From Lutjanus erythropterus (taxonomy: Eukaryota > Chordata > Actinopteri > Lutjaniformes > Lutjanidae), in assembly GCA_020091685.1 (NCBI GenBank), contig CM034597.1:35829301-35893300 (forward strand): a stretch of DNA of 64,000 bases, read 5' to 3'. The translations under genes were made by a program, and so were the position numbers. The notes beneath the pieces are model-generated. The model saw only the letters and a program-made list of their open reading frames with translations, ran no database searches and was not told where the DNA came from. Below are positions 11,293 through 23,300 of the stretch, piece after piece; within the stretch, counting starts at the first letter, position 1, and each line of letters starts with the position of its first letter.

Positions 11293-13055
11293 CAGCTCAT
11301 GGTGTCGTTAATAAGGAATCCAATTAAGCCTGGATAGTGTCTCTGATGGATGACATGATCATCAGCTGTAGTTGAGGCATGCTAAAATATTAAATAACCA
11401 TATAAAAAAAAAAAAAAGATTATGTGGCTGAGTAATCTCCTGCTTCTAGAAATACCCCAGAGGCCTCGTATCTAAACTCGGCTGGTCTCTTGTGATGAAG
11501 CTGCGATGACGTCAGTGCTGTGATGCTCCGGAGAATCAGATCTTGGTTGTTACCAATGTCAGACCTCATCTTGAAAAACCAAAAAAAAAAAAAAAAAGAG
11601 TCATGTTTTCAGCATGAACAGCAGTAAAGATATCACCCAAGAGCCACTTGGGCCCCAATTACATTTGATATATTAAACAAAAATCTGTACCTGGATATAC
11701 TGAATCGAAACTATGAGTTGATGGTTAACATAGAGGCCCAATATGTTCAACAACATAAATATATGACTAAGAAACTGTGTAGATTTTTAAAACTGTACTA
11801 AATTCTACTTCTTTCACAATAAGTTTGATTGCAGATCGTTCTTATGTCACTCTTTATCTAAAGGAACAGGGCAGAGACAGTTATGCCACTGACTTTTCCT
11901 TAGAACACACCGGAAAATTTCTGAAATGAAACCCTTAATTTTTGTCCTGACTATCATGTAGCTTTGTTTTTATCTTGCAACTATGATTTATTTGTGTATC
12001 ACTGAATAGGACAGACTTTTTATGTGTCTTAATATATTGTTTACTGATTTTGAACACTCTGGGTCTCTGGAGGTGAGCACAAGGGGGCATCAGAACTACT
12101 CTCACACTGCGGGTGTCTCTGCACATCACCTCCTTATTTGCCTTTGGCTGGAGAGGACTCGTCTCCCCTCCTCTGCCATATGCTCTGATATCATGTAATA
12201 ACTCAGACAGGCTCCAGCTCTGATGCCCCCAAAGTCGTCCTAAACACCGAGTTTACTGCTGACTCCAGAGAGGGGTTTTCACTAAAAATAGAACATTTTC
12301 TGTCTGATTCTGGCATTTCACACCTTTAGAGATGCGCGATGATTCCATATGGTCGTCTGCTGACCTTAAGAGGAATTGCACTCCGACATTAAGGTGATTA
12401 TCTTTTCCCAAAATATTGTATGTGGTTTTGCATAATTTTAATGGAAGCCCATTTCAGCCAATCTGATGAGACGATCCTGTCATGATGAGAAATCTTCTCA
12501 AAGTAATGACCACGTCTCAAAATAGTGAGTTGGTATGAAATCAAAAATGAAAAACTCTCAACAGTTCCATAATTTTGAGATATTCAGTTAATATTTTGAG
12601 TTTCTAATTATTTCACTTCCAGAAAGTGTCTTGTGATTTACATTATCTTTTTTTCATTATATTGGCAGATATGGGCTTCCATTCATTTGCTGTACCATAT
12701 GCTTCGATATTTTAAACGTTTTACTTGTCACAAGGAAGTACTGCTCAGTCTGTTGTATAACGTCTTCTGTGCCTCTGGAGAAGCTTTACCCAAAACACTG
12801 ATGTTGTCGTCATTGGAGTTAACTGTGGAGACTTGTGTGGAGTCGGAAAGATGCTGGCATTTACCAGACAGAGAGGGAAGTTGAAGGATCCAGTGCTTAA
12901 GTCTGGATAAGTCTCTGCTGCTGCATTGAATTTGACCTTTTTTTTAAAGGTATTAAAGAGGTACTACTAGATTTAGTATTGCGTTTCCATAAATTCCTAA
13001 AAAAACAATGCTTCAAATTTATCCAGCAGAAGCAAAAATATCCTGAATTTAATGC

Positions 13056-13440
13056 TGTGTCGCAAATTGTATACTTTTTTGTTTACTTTAGTGCTTACTT
13101 CAGCTGCCTTTGCAGTATGCACTGTTGCATATAGTATGGATACAAGTATGCATTGTTTCTTTAACTTTGACCCTCCTACTCAGACATCTGCTGGAAGCCA
13201 CTGCACAAAAGTTTATGTAAAAAGAAAAAATATGTGATCTGGAAGGCAGCTAAAGAGCTGTCATCTGTCTGTGCCCAGACACACCTTCTGCTGTGCAGAG
13301 AATTGTGGGTCAGTTGCCAGAAAAGCATGCTGGCTTGCATACTAAAAAATGCAACCAGATGCAGTACGACATCCTGGTATGTCTAGCATACTGCTTTCGC
13401 CACACTACGTATTGGGACATACTCAGTCCCAAGTCTTTCA
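13056..13440. repeat. probable inverted-repeat element with recurring 'GTATAC/GCATAC' words
   Basis: Left side reads GTCGCAAATTGTATACTTTT with AGTATGCACTGTTGCATA; right side reads TAGCATACTGCTTTCGCCAC and GTATTGGGACATACTCAGTC. The alternation of AGTATGC and GCATACT over about 380 bp resembles a non-autonomous element I know from other fish. Boundaries approximate. Confidence 0.4.
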
Positions 13441-14540
13441 TTTCAAGCTCCAAAAATACTGGAAACTACAATTCCCACAGTGAAGCGCAGTGGCATTTTA
13501 ACAAGCACTATGGCAATGGTCTGCTACATGCCTTCATCTTTTGAACTCCATGTCAAATATTTGAAGTCTCAACTACTTTCACAGGCTAAGTAGTGCTCTC
13601 CATGTTGAGTAAACAGACCTTTTATGTGTGAAATTAGTGAGGTGCCCCTTTTAAAGCATTTTTCCTAATCCAGGTACAGATTACAGATATAGGTATATCC
13701 AGGTAGACATTTTCATAGCTCAAACTGCTAAGAATAACTGTGGATGGAGTGATCTAACTGTAAGAGTTCTTTTAAATGTCCTGCAACAAACTAACATTGA
13801 GGTTTGCAGCTGGCAGCTCCCAGCTGCACTGTCACCTTTCAGGTCAAACAACAAATAACTTCAATGGAGGTTCAACCTCCTGATTACATGTCTAATATCA
13901 AGTAAAACATCTCGGGAAAGTTGGTGCATTCAGGCCATGACAAACATATATATTGATATGTAAGAGAAGTTCAACACAAACACAGGAGAAAAAAAAGTAC
14001 TGCAATAATAAATAGACATTTTCATCGTCACCTGTATGAACAGAAAGGATATAACAGGCCCAGGTATGCGTCAAACAACAGGTACCGTACGGAAAATAGA
14101 ATATTCAATGAACTGACCGACAAAAAATATTATTCTGATTTTGAGCTGCTGAGGAACACCTACATGGTAACCATAGCAACAAAACATCCTATGACTCTGT
14201 ATGTTCCCTGTGTGGACTGAGGCGTGTAACGGTCATTGTTGTGTGGTTGTTGATGTCAAGTTTAAAACGGTTGTCTTTAAAGGTTTCTACATTACACTTC
14301 TGTCAGCTGTCAGTCACCTTCTGGACTGAACTGAATTCTACAAAAATAGTGAACCGTTAAACTTTTTCCTTGTTTCGCCGTTACTGGAAGAAGAGGACAA
14401 ACTGGGCATCAAAGTGAAACATTTAACCTTTGACCTGCAGACAGCATGCGGACTCTGAGATCGCACAAGAGCTTATAACAAGGCTACATACCGTACTTCC
14501 TTCAACCAACATGGCTGCCATACAAGAATCACACCACTTT

Positions 14541-14542
<2 letters not shown>

Positions 14543-14571
<29 letters not shown>
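14543..14571. repeat. (CA)n microsatellite
   Basis: About 14 CA units, uninterrupted. Confidence 0.95.
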
Positions 14572-14573
<2 letters not shown>

Positions 14574-14989
14574 CATCAACATGTGGACAGACACACGCAT
14601 GACAAGAATGTAACAGCAAAAACATGATTCAGGTGATTTCAATGGTGAGAGACGAGCAATGATTGGAGAGAACACAAACAGAAAAAATATAATGTGATTT
14701 GTATGTGTGAATTGTGCAAATGCTCTGCTTTTCTTTTCTTCTCTATTGAAGCTGAATATATTTATCTGATATAGCTATCTCTTTAAAGATAGAGACATTC
14801 TGCTGTCTGGGTTGACGTGCATCAGCCGTGGTTTGCAAAAGAATCTTGCCATTAAAGCCATTTTTGTCTCACTGAAGTAAAAATGGTACCAATATCTGAT
14901 CAGATACCCAGGAAATATTTTGAAGTAACTAAGAGGACAGTGCCATGCCATTGTTCCGAAACCTCAATAGTCTTGACAAATGTCCCATT

Positions 14990-15060
14990 GGACCAGAAAC
15001 CCATTTGTCTGGCAGCCCGTTATCCTGAAAACCAACGCCAATTGCTCTGAAAAAACACTC
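14990..15060. repeat. inverted partial unit of the 15141-15662 tandem repeat
   Basis: The stretch TTGTCTGGCAGCCCGTTATC then CTGAAAACCAACGCCAATTG is the near reverse complement of part of the neighbouring tandem unit (CAATGGGCGTTTGTTTTCAG, then GATAACTGGCTGTTGGAAA at about 15458-15495). Confidence 0.6.
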
Positions 15061-15140
15061 ATACGTACGTACATACATACATACCCCCAATCAACTGAGG
15101 TAAAACGCATCAATTTTAGTCCAACATGAGAAATTATCTG

Positions 15141-15662
15141 CGACAGTAAGAGTGTGTGAAGTTGTTGGTGTGAGGCCACAAAGAGCCTATAAAGGGCAAA
15201 ACATCTACCAATTCAGCACCATGGCCAGCTGAGCTAACGACTACAGGGACAGTATGTGTATTCATAGCAATGGGTGCTTGTTTTCAGGAAAACAGACTGT
15301 TGGAAATGTGTCTGTGACAGTAAAATCGCTTGAGATGGCTTCGGTGTACGATCACAAAGATAGCCTATTGAGGGCAAAATTCCCACAGATTTAATGCCAT
15401 GGACCAGGGCCAGCTGTCACTGAACTACCGACTGCAGGGTGAGTATTGTTGGAGCAATGGGCGTTTGTTTTCAGGATAACTGGCTGTTGGAAATTTGTTT
15501 GTGACAATAAAACCACCTTAAACGGTGTTGGTGTAGGCCACAAAGAGCCTGTTAAAGACAAAATTCCCACAGATTCAGCACCATGGACTATGACAGGCAG
15601 TCACTGAACTAATATCCGCAGGAAGATTGTAATTCGGAGCAATGGCTGATTGTTTTCAGGGT
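15141..15662. repeat. tandem repeat, about three units of 175-187 bp
   Basis: The words CACAAAGAGCCTATAAAGG, CACAAAGATAGCCTATTGAG and CACAAAGAGCCTGTTAAAG begin near 15177, 15352 and 15539. Each is followed in the same order by GGCAAAAT..CCCACAGATT, (G)CCATGGACCA, GAGCAATGGGTG-like and TGTTTTCAGG words. Units are diverged. It lies about 1.6 kb past the atp11b stop, perhaps within the 3'UTR. Confidence 0.75.
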
Positions 15663-17231
15663 GTAGGGAAATTGGGACATTTTTGCCAGACTACTGGGGT
15701 TTCAGAACAAAGGCCAGTTCTTTCTCTGATTCTGTTTGTCAAGATGTTATGAAAACTACACTTAAAATATTCCCTGAGCATCATGGTCTTCAATGATAAG
15801 ATGCCTTTTGCAGACCAGGCTGAATGAGAAAAGGCATTTAAAGGGGAACAAGTTTCCAAACACAGAGTAACAACGACAGGCTCAAACAACTTCTATCTGC
15901 AGTACCTTCAATCATCTATCAATAATATAACCTCTTGAAAATGTATGGCTTTTTAAACAGACCCCCATCCGGCCTCCTTCAGAGCTACGCACCGGGCAGA
16001 CAGAGGCCTGAACAGTCAGACGAGAAAGCAGCACGAACAATTATAATAGTCTTCTTAACAATATAAGCTTCTGTACAATCAGGCACAAAAATAAACACTT
16101 TATCTTTTAAACTCCAGTCTGAATCCTTTGGTCTTTGGTTCCACAGCAGAGATGAATCTCCTTGCACAGTATCGAGGGAGTACTGTAGGTCCTAGAGAAA
16201 CAAGTCTAGACGTTAGCAGAACCAGCAAGGCTCTGAAAGCTACAGGACTGAGGGTGGTCTAACTTTTTCCCTTTCCATCTGAATAAGAAACGAGGGCGCA
16301 GCGGGTCCAAAAGCTCAAAGAGGAAGTTTACATAGCAGTTTATGGAAGCAACACCATGTTGGGCTTTGGCCAACTCCTCTGAGATGTACTCTTCATGTTT
16401 GCAGAAGAGTTGAGTTTGCAGAGCATCTGTCCCGGTGCTACATGGACGATCCCGGTAGCTGGTGTCTACAAGCCACCTCAGTCCTGTGTTGAGGTTATTC
16501 AGCATTTCCAAACCAGCTTGATTAGGTTACAGTCTTTATGATGCAATGTTTCCAGCTCCCAGTTTCCACTGATGCCTGACATTAGCTAATGTTTGTAGCA
16601 AAAAGTCCAGTAATCTCCATTCTGTGACTACAAATATAAGAAGACTTACAGTACAAGGTCATTTTTATGCCAGTTGCAGGGAAAAAAGTTTGGCAACTGT
16701 GCTGAACATGAATAATAAATAGCTGCATGACAGTTCATGTACCTGGGCTGATCTCAGAGGGCAGCACCTGTGATCTGACATGACTTCTTTAGTTTTTAAA
16801 GGGTACTGATTTTAAATAGGCCTTTTTCAGACTTGCAGACGCCCCGTAAGCAGCAGGAATCTGATAACTGTTGCTGCTCAGATGTCGACCTGATCTTTTT
16901 GCAGATGTCAGCTTCATGCGATGCTGACTTGTTCCAAAATTCGTGTTTCATTTCCTTCCATGTTGCAGCTCCCTTTGCAACTTTTCTACTGAGAATTGAT
17001 TCACTCAGAGAAACAGTTTGGTGAAGGATGAAGAAGCCTCCTGCATCGAGCCAAGTCCTTTGGTTTCACATAATGCGACAGCTCCCATCTGTCCAGCTGA
17101 GACCGCATTGACTTTAAACTGAAGTAGGTTTATAAAATGGTGGTGATGGAGGGGTGGGGGTGTGACTATGAGTCATAGTGAAGGAGTTGCTCTCCCCCAG
17201 CTCTGTGTGTTACAGTCAGTGGCGCTGGGAC

Positions 17232-17313
17232 TCAGCAGTGGGTGGCCTCAATGGGCGACAGCGTCAGGATGCTGCGATCGTTGGAGTAGAAGTTCTCCGT
17301 GTCGCTCCAAGAC
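17232..17313 (-). CDS. atp11b: atp11b last coding exon
   Basis: Acceptor ctgttttcag; one base completes Arg, then [20 protein letters not shown] and IEATHC before TGA (17234-17232). Human ends [20 protein letters not shown] then MDSSTC, so orthology to ATP11B specifically is well supported. Confidence 0.95.
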
Positions 17314-20300
17314 CTGAAAACAGGCAGCAGTGACTGAGGGTTAGGAGACTGACGGAGTGAGTGTGTTTGACTGTGTGTGTGTGTGTGTGTTTGCGCTTAC
17401 ATAGTACACAAACAGGCTGGAAGAAGCAGAGAAGGGTGAGGGGTGAAGAGTGAACAGTTAGTAATGGGTGTGATGGTGTTAATGATGAGTATCAAGTCTC
17501 TTCTCATTAACTCTAATATTAATTCAAGTCTATTATCTATTAATAAAGTCCCAGAAATGTGTTTTTTAATCGGTTAAGGGGTCCAACAAGAACACACAAT
17601 TATTTGCCAAAGTTAGAACTTTTTAGTTATTTCACATGGACGATTTCTGCTTTTCTTGCCTGCTTTTTTAATTGGTTTGAAGAGGGCAGGGCCCAGTGGA
17701 AAAATGGCGACATTTGAATTTAAGTTTACAGTAGCTGCGTTTTTTTTTTTATTGTTCTAAGAATAACTGATAACGGATGAAAAATCTAGTGTATTTTTGA
17801 TTAAATTGTTTTTAAACTATAGCCTAAATTGCAATTTAAAAAACGACACTGAAAAAAAAAGAGTTCCATTAAGCAGATGCAATGACTACTTTGACAGTGT
17901 AGTACAAATGCTGTTCTATATTAAACTTTAAGAGCACATACAGAACAAAGAAAACATGTCAGTACGCAATAAAAAATAAGTCACTAATTACTTGCTCCAA
18001 GGCCTCGAATTCTGCAACTTAATTACCAGCTGATGCCCTGATCTGGATCAAACAAAAGGAAAAAGAAGATAAAATCAGGATATATCCACTATAATCTCTT
18101 ACTAGCTTCATTAGTGTAAAAAAAAAGCAGCTGTGTGGATTCACAGTAGATCCACAGCCTTAGAGTGTGTGGAAATGCAAATGATGCAAAGGCTTCGGTG
18201 CTGAGACAGTCTCAAGGTTTACAGTTCATTACTGCTGTATGTCTCCAATCTCACACTTCAAATATGATGATAAAAGTTTTTTGGTTTTTTTTGCTGCAAA
18301 TGCTTCGTAAAACACTTATCTGTATATTTAATCTCTAAATATCTTTGTACTGGGCACGAACAACGAATGCTCCAACAGACACATGACATGCGAGGCAGCC
18401 ATCATGCACACACAGGAGGTGTAGTGTAGGCTTGAGTTGTGAACAAGTTTGACACCTATTTTGGTTTTCTGAATCTGTTTTGTTTTTAGAGGAGGTGAGA
18501 TGAGACTTGAGCTACTCAACTCATGGATAAAAATCAACACAGTCATCAGAAAGACAAATAAATCATGACAAATAAGCACAACATTCATGCCTCATATAAC
18601 CACTCTCATGATAACCGGGACTAGCATCTGATTTTCTGCAGGCAACAGACACAAGTTTAAGTTAAGTCAGCTACATATCTTCATTTTTATATAGAAAAAT
18701 AGGTATAACTATCTTCCACAACATTAACATATATGCATATAGTATAAAATCTATGTTATACGGTATTATTTTATTTAGAGATATGACAGGCACAATCCCT
18801 TCCTGTTATTATTAGCTTAACAAGCTGGATCTCTTTTGAAAATGTCAAACAAACACTGATCTAGAACACAATCTCATCCTTTTATAAACCACCCAAAACA
18901 TTGTTAGCCTACATGGCCAGTGACGGGCCTGGACAAGAAAAGAAAATACAACATGGTTACAGCTCGTAAAGGTCACAACAAACCGACCACTGCCGACACA
19001 CTGACTCACATCAAAGTATCGTGATCAGAGCTGCTTGCCTCAAAGCACCAGCAGGGAGGAGCAGAGAGACCGTGGTTCAACATTCACCAAGTTCAGACAA
19101 CTGATCTTCACATGACTGCATGAGTAGAGCCAGAACCGTGTGCACAGCTTTTACATGCTGAATAGTATTATAGCTGAATACATGAGAGGAAGACTGCAAA
19201 TTTTCTACACGTCCATCCATCCGTCTAAAATGTCAGCTGCTCTACTCTGAACAATTCTCGTGACCTTTAATTCAACACTGTACTCTGAGATGAAGACAAC
19301 CGTTTTAAGACCTGGTGAACAGGAAAACAGGGCCACCCAGGGACTTTAAATAGGCCGATGACTCAAATGGCGGTTTGACTTGAGGCACTCTTGCGTGCTG
19401 CATCACCAGCTCGGCTGTCTACCAGGGCTGGGGTCAAACTGAAACATCTCAGTGCTAAAACCATCGTTGCTCCCCGGGTTACGGCAGAACAAAGAGGACG
19501 TTAGCACCAAAACACAGCTGGGATAAGCCGGTGGGGAACATGAACCCAAGAAAAGGACATAACGGGCTGATTTCTGACAAGACAAAGCTCACGGGGGGAA
19601 CGTTAACGGCACATGAATAATTAATCTGGAAGGCCGAACGACATTATGCAGATTTCAGACACAGAAGGACGAGGACACAGAGAGGACAGAAAAAGACAAG
19701 TGCAGGAGGAGGAGTGTGTGAGGGGGGCACGAATACATACAAGTTTACATTGTATACAAAGTACCAAAGGCAACAGCAGCCCCCATGCAACAAGACAGAG
19801 TCTGGGCACTCTTGTTTTGTAGCCGAGAGTGGACAAGACAGGTGGAGTTTATATACTGAAATATAAACCAGTGGAGAAGAGCATCTCCACCCACCTGGAA
19901 CACCCCTGGTTATAAAATGAGCATGCCCTCAAGTTGGCCTCTTCTCAGAAGCACATATAAGGCTTCAGGATCCAGTAGAAAAAGACTAATAGATACAGGA
20001 AGTAGGAAAACAAAAAAAAAACACTCTCTGAGACTACATTTCCCAGCAGCCTCTCTGGTTTAGGGTGTGGTCCCCTTGTTCTAAGAGAAGAGGAGGAGGA
20101 GCAAGGGGTGTCACACAGCAGCTGAGTTTCCATCCAAGATTATTTTCTTTGAATTATAATGCATTAAGTCTGAAAAGGTGAGAAGATGGTAGAACTAAAT
20201 TTCTGAAAAAAAGGTTTGTATGTTTAATTTTTTTTTTTTGACCAGTGGTTCTCAAATAGTGGTCCTGGGTCCCAAACAGGTCTGTGAAAACTTTCTGGCT

Positions 20301-23300
20301 TCAGTTTGTTACAGCCTGCAGTTATGACTTTTATCATTCATTACTTGTTGACTAAGTTTATAGGTCAACGTATTCAAGCACTGCACAAGTCCCAGGATAA
20401 GCCTATTACTGTTCTTTTTACCAGGACATTTTATTTTGTATTATTTCTATTATTAGGGTTATATACTGTGCTAAAAATAAAATAATCTACATATTTTATG
20501 TATGCACAGTGAAACACACTCTCGATTGATGTATATGTATGTAATATCTTTCGAATATATTTCACTTATGTTGCTCTTTCACATGACAAAGCAGAAGTAT
20601 AAAAAACTATATCACATTATTACATGGGACAGACGTGAGGGGCTCCCCGGTATGTTCCCTATCTTGTGAGGAGTTCTCGGCTGAAAAAAACTGACCACCT
20701 CTGCCATAGACTATACATAAAAATGGACGATGCGTCTCCACTGTATAAAGTATAAATAAAGTATGGATTTACTGCCGCGTGTAAGAATGGCTATGAGATG
20801 ATTGCTGTAAAAGGTGAGGTCGATATATGGTAGGTGCAGTTTAATTTAAAACTAGCATGAGTGAAATTTGTGAAGGAATCGATAATCAGAATTGCAAATT
20901 AAAGATTCCTTTAGAATTGTAATTTTGGAATAAATTTATTTGGAAATGGTTCTTGATGTCCAACCCTAATCTCAAACAGAGCTCAGCTGTCGACCATGAC
21001 GTGAAAATTACCCTTTTAAAGCTTTTTCAAAATTATTGATATATTTTTATATATTCAAACCAAACTCATCAGAAAAGAAACACTTGCACATAAATCAGCC
21101 AGATAAGAACTACCTAAAATGACAGAAACTATTGATCTGCTACCATGGAGGGGGTGGGCTTTATGATATGTACTGCAGCCAACCACCAGGGGGCGATGGT
21201 GTTTTGGCCTCACTTGTGGGAAGCGGTCATATTCCATCTTCATGTATGTCAATGTGTCTGAGTAAAATTTGTTTGACATTTGGATGGAGACGCAGCTGCT
21301 GGGATGTGACAACTACATACGGGCGAGTATCTCATTTATGATGAAAAACATTTCCTGACATCTGCGGCCATTTTTTCTCTGTTGCCCCTCGCCATGATTC
21401 AACTGTGGCCAGCATTCAACAACAGGCCAAGTAAAGGAGCCGGCTACAGTTGGGCTTCCAATATATAACAGATAGATACTTTATGTATAATATATGTTTG
21501 TTAATATGCTTGATATATGTCCCTTCCAGTCATTAAGCATGTTATATAGGACTGGGTGGATATATTCCCTTTCCCCTATGGCAGTATCGTAGCATTAAGG
21601 CCAAATGTGGGCTGAGTCTCACAAGTTGTTAATTTGTTCTGTGTGGTTTTCTGCTTGATTTGCTCAAACCCCGAAGATAAAGGAGGGAAGTGAGAGACAG
21701 ATGAAGGCATGTGGAGATTAGAGAAGGGGTGAAAAGAGGAGAGACAAGGAAAGAAGGAGAGGAGAGGTAAAATTAAGTGAAGGAATTGAGGGATAAAAAC
21801 TAAACCTGTACATTTAGCCCCAGTTTATTACTTGATTGGGTATTTACAGTGTAAAGCACACCGCAGTGGAGCATTTTACCTATGTTCACTGTTTATGTTT
21901 ATCCCTCTGGGAGTACAAATTGCCTGCTGTTTGCTCAGTTGGAAGAATCCAATTGGCTGCTTCGTGCCAAGGTCAGAAAACAAATCAATCATTCCCAAAG
22001 GAAGAAATTCATCTAAATTAAATCCAGCGTTTAGTGGTAATTTGACCCCGAAGCGATGGGAATACTTTCATTTCTTCCAGTGAAATGACCCTGACAACAA
22101 TTGAAATAGACTTTTTCATGGTGCATATTCCACCCACTGCTGTCAGCGGAGTAATGAAAGTGATAAATATTAAAATGTAGGATCAATTTTCTGCTCCCGA
22201 CAGACTGAATCAAAGTTTAAAATGATCAGATGATGTCTGAGATTTGTTAAAAAAGATAGTGTTAGGGCCAGTCACAATTTTATTTCTCTACTATAGTATT
22301 GCTCATAAGACTGCGGTACCCCCCCGACTGACTGGGATGACCCGGCTCTCTACTTGACCACAGAGACTCTGCAGGTTGCTAGTGTCCAGAGGGGCTGATG
22401 GGAGGGTGAGGAGGGACAGTGCATCCCTTATTTGACCTACATGCTGTTGTCATTACTTTTACAAGCGCACACACACACGCACAGTCATGGACGAACAAAC
22501 ATGCGTGCCCACACCACCCGACTCTGTGCAAGGTCCACTGCAAAAGACTCACACACAAAGAACAAGAATGCTACATCTTCATTACTGATGTGATCAATAC
22601 TGAGTGTCCCATGTTGTTTTGGGGAGTATTGATTGCTCAGCAGAAAGGGCCGATCAGGTCAATTAATCAATGACCCCACTGAGTCTCTGGGATTCAGGTT
22701 AAAAAGACACAATAGCACTGAAACTGCAGATCGGGCAGCCCAGCAAACTGTGAACTCAGCTTACTCGTCTTTAAAGCTGCACTAGGCAACATTTTTATGA
22801 AAAAAAAAAAAAAAAAAAAAAATCAAGTTGTCGATGTTTTATCATCCTTTAACACAGTGGAGCTGCAGCAGAGAGAAGTTTTATCTGCACTTGCTGAGAG
22901 CTCACATTGTGCAATAAACTGACAGCATGTTTACTTATTCATACCTCTCTGTCAATTAGGGCCACCAAAATGAAAAAATTGCCAAGTGCAGCTTGAAAGT
23001 TAAAGGGACAGATCAGTTCAAGATCAAAAATACACATTTTTCCTCTGGTCTGTAGAGCTATTTGTTTCTTATCAATGAAATTTGTGTTTTGGTGTTTGGA
23101 GTTGCTGAGCAACTGGATCATGTTTTCTGGAAAGACACACTGCTGTTGATGCCGTGTGCTATCCAGATACATTATGCAGACATCTCAACAGCCAATATTT
23201 CCAAAACTCTAAAGTGAATTGTCCCTTCGAGATGGCACAACCCATCACTTATGAAGCACTTACACATCTCTCCAATCATAGGTTAATACTGGAGATGCAC

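Larger units (their letters stand above)
5001..17231. other. intergenic interval, including the uncharted 3'UTR of atp11b
   Basis: No exon of a known protein was recognised on either strand. The mccc1 transcript ends near 5000, and the atp11b stop lies at 17232 on the other strand, so the right part should include the atp11b 3'UTR. Its end was not located: I found no convincing AATAAA on the - strand close to the stop. The interval carries copies of elements A, B and E, a (CA)n tract, and a tandem repeat at 15141-15662. The rest is unremarkable. Confidence 0.7.

Noticed and set aside
16206-16511. 101-codon open frame on the - strand just beyond the atp11b stop
   Set aside because: No recognisable domain, no splice or promoter context; it probably lies in the atp11b 3'UTR and is open by chance.
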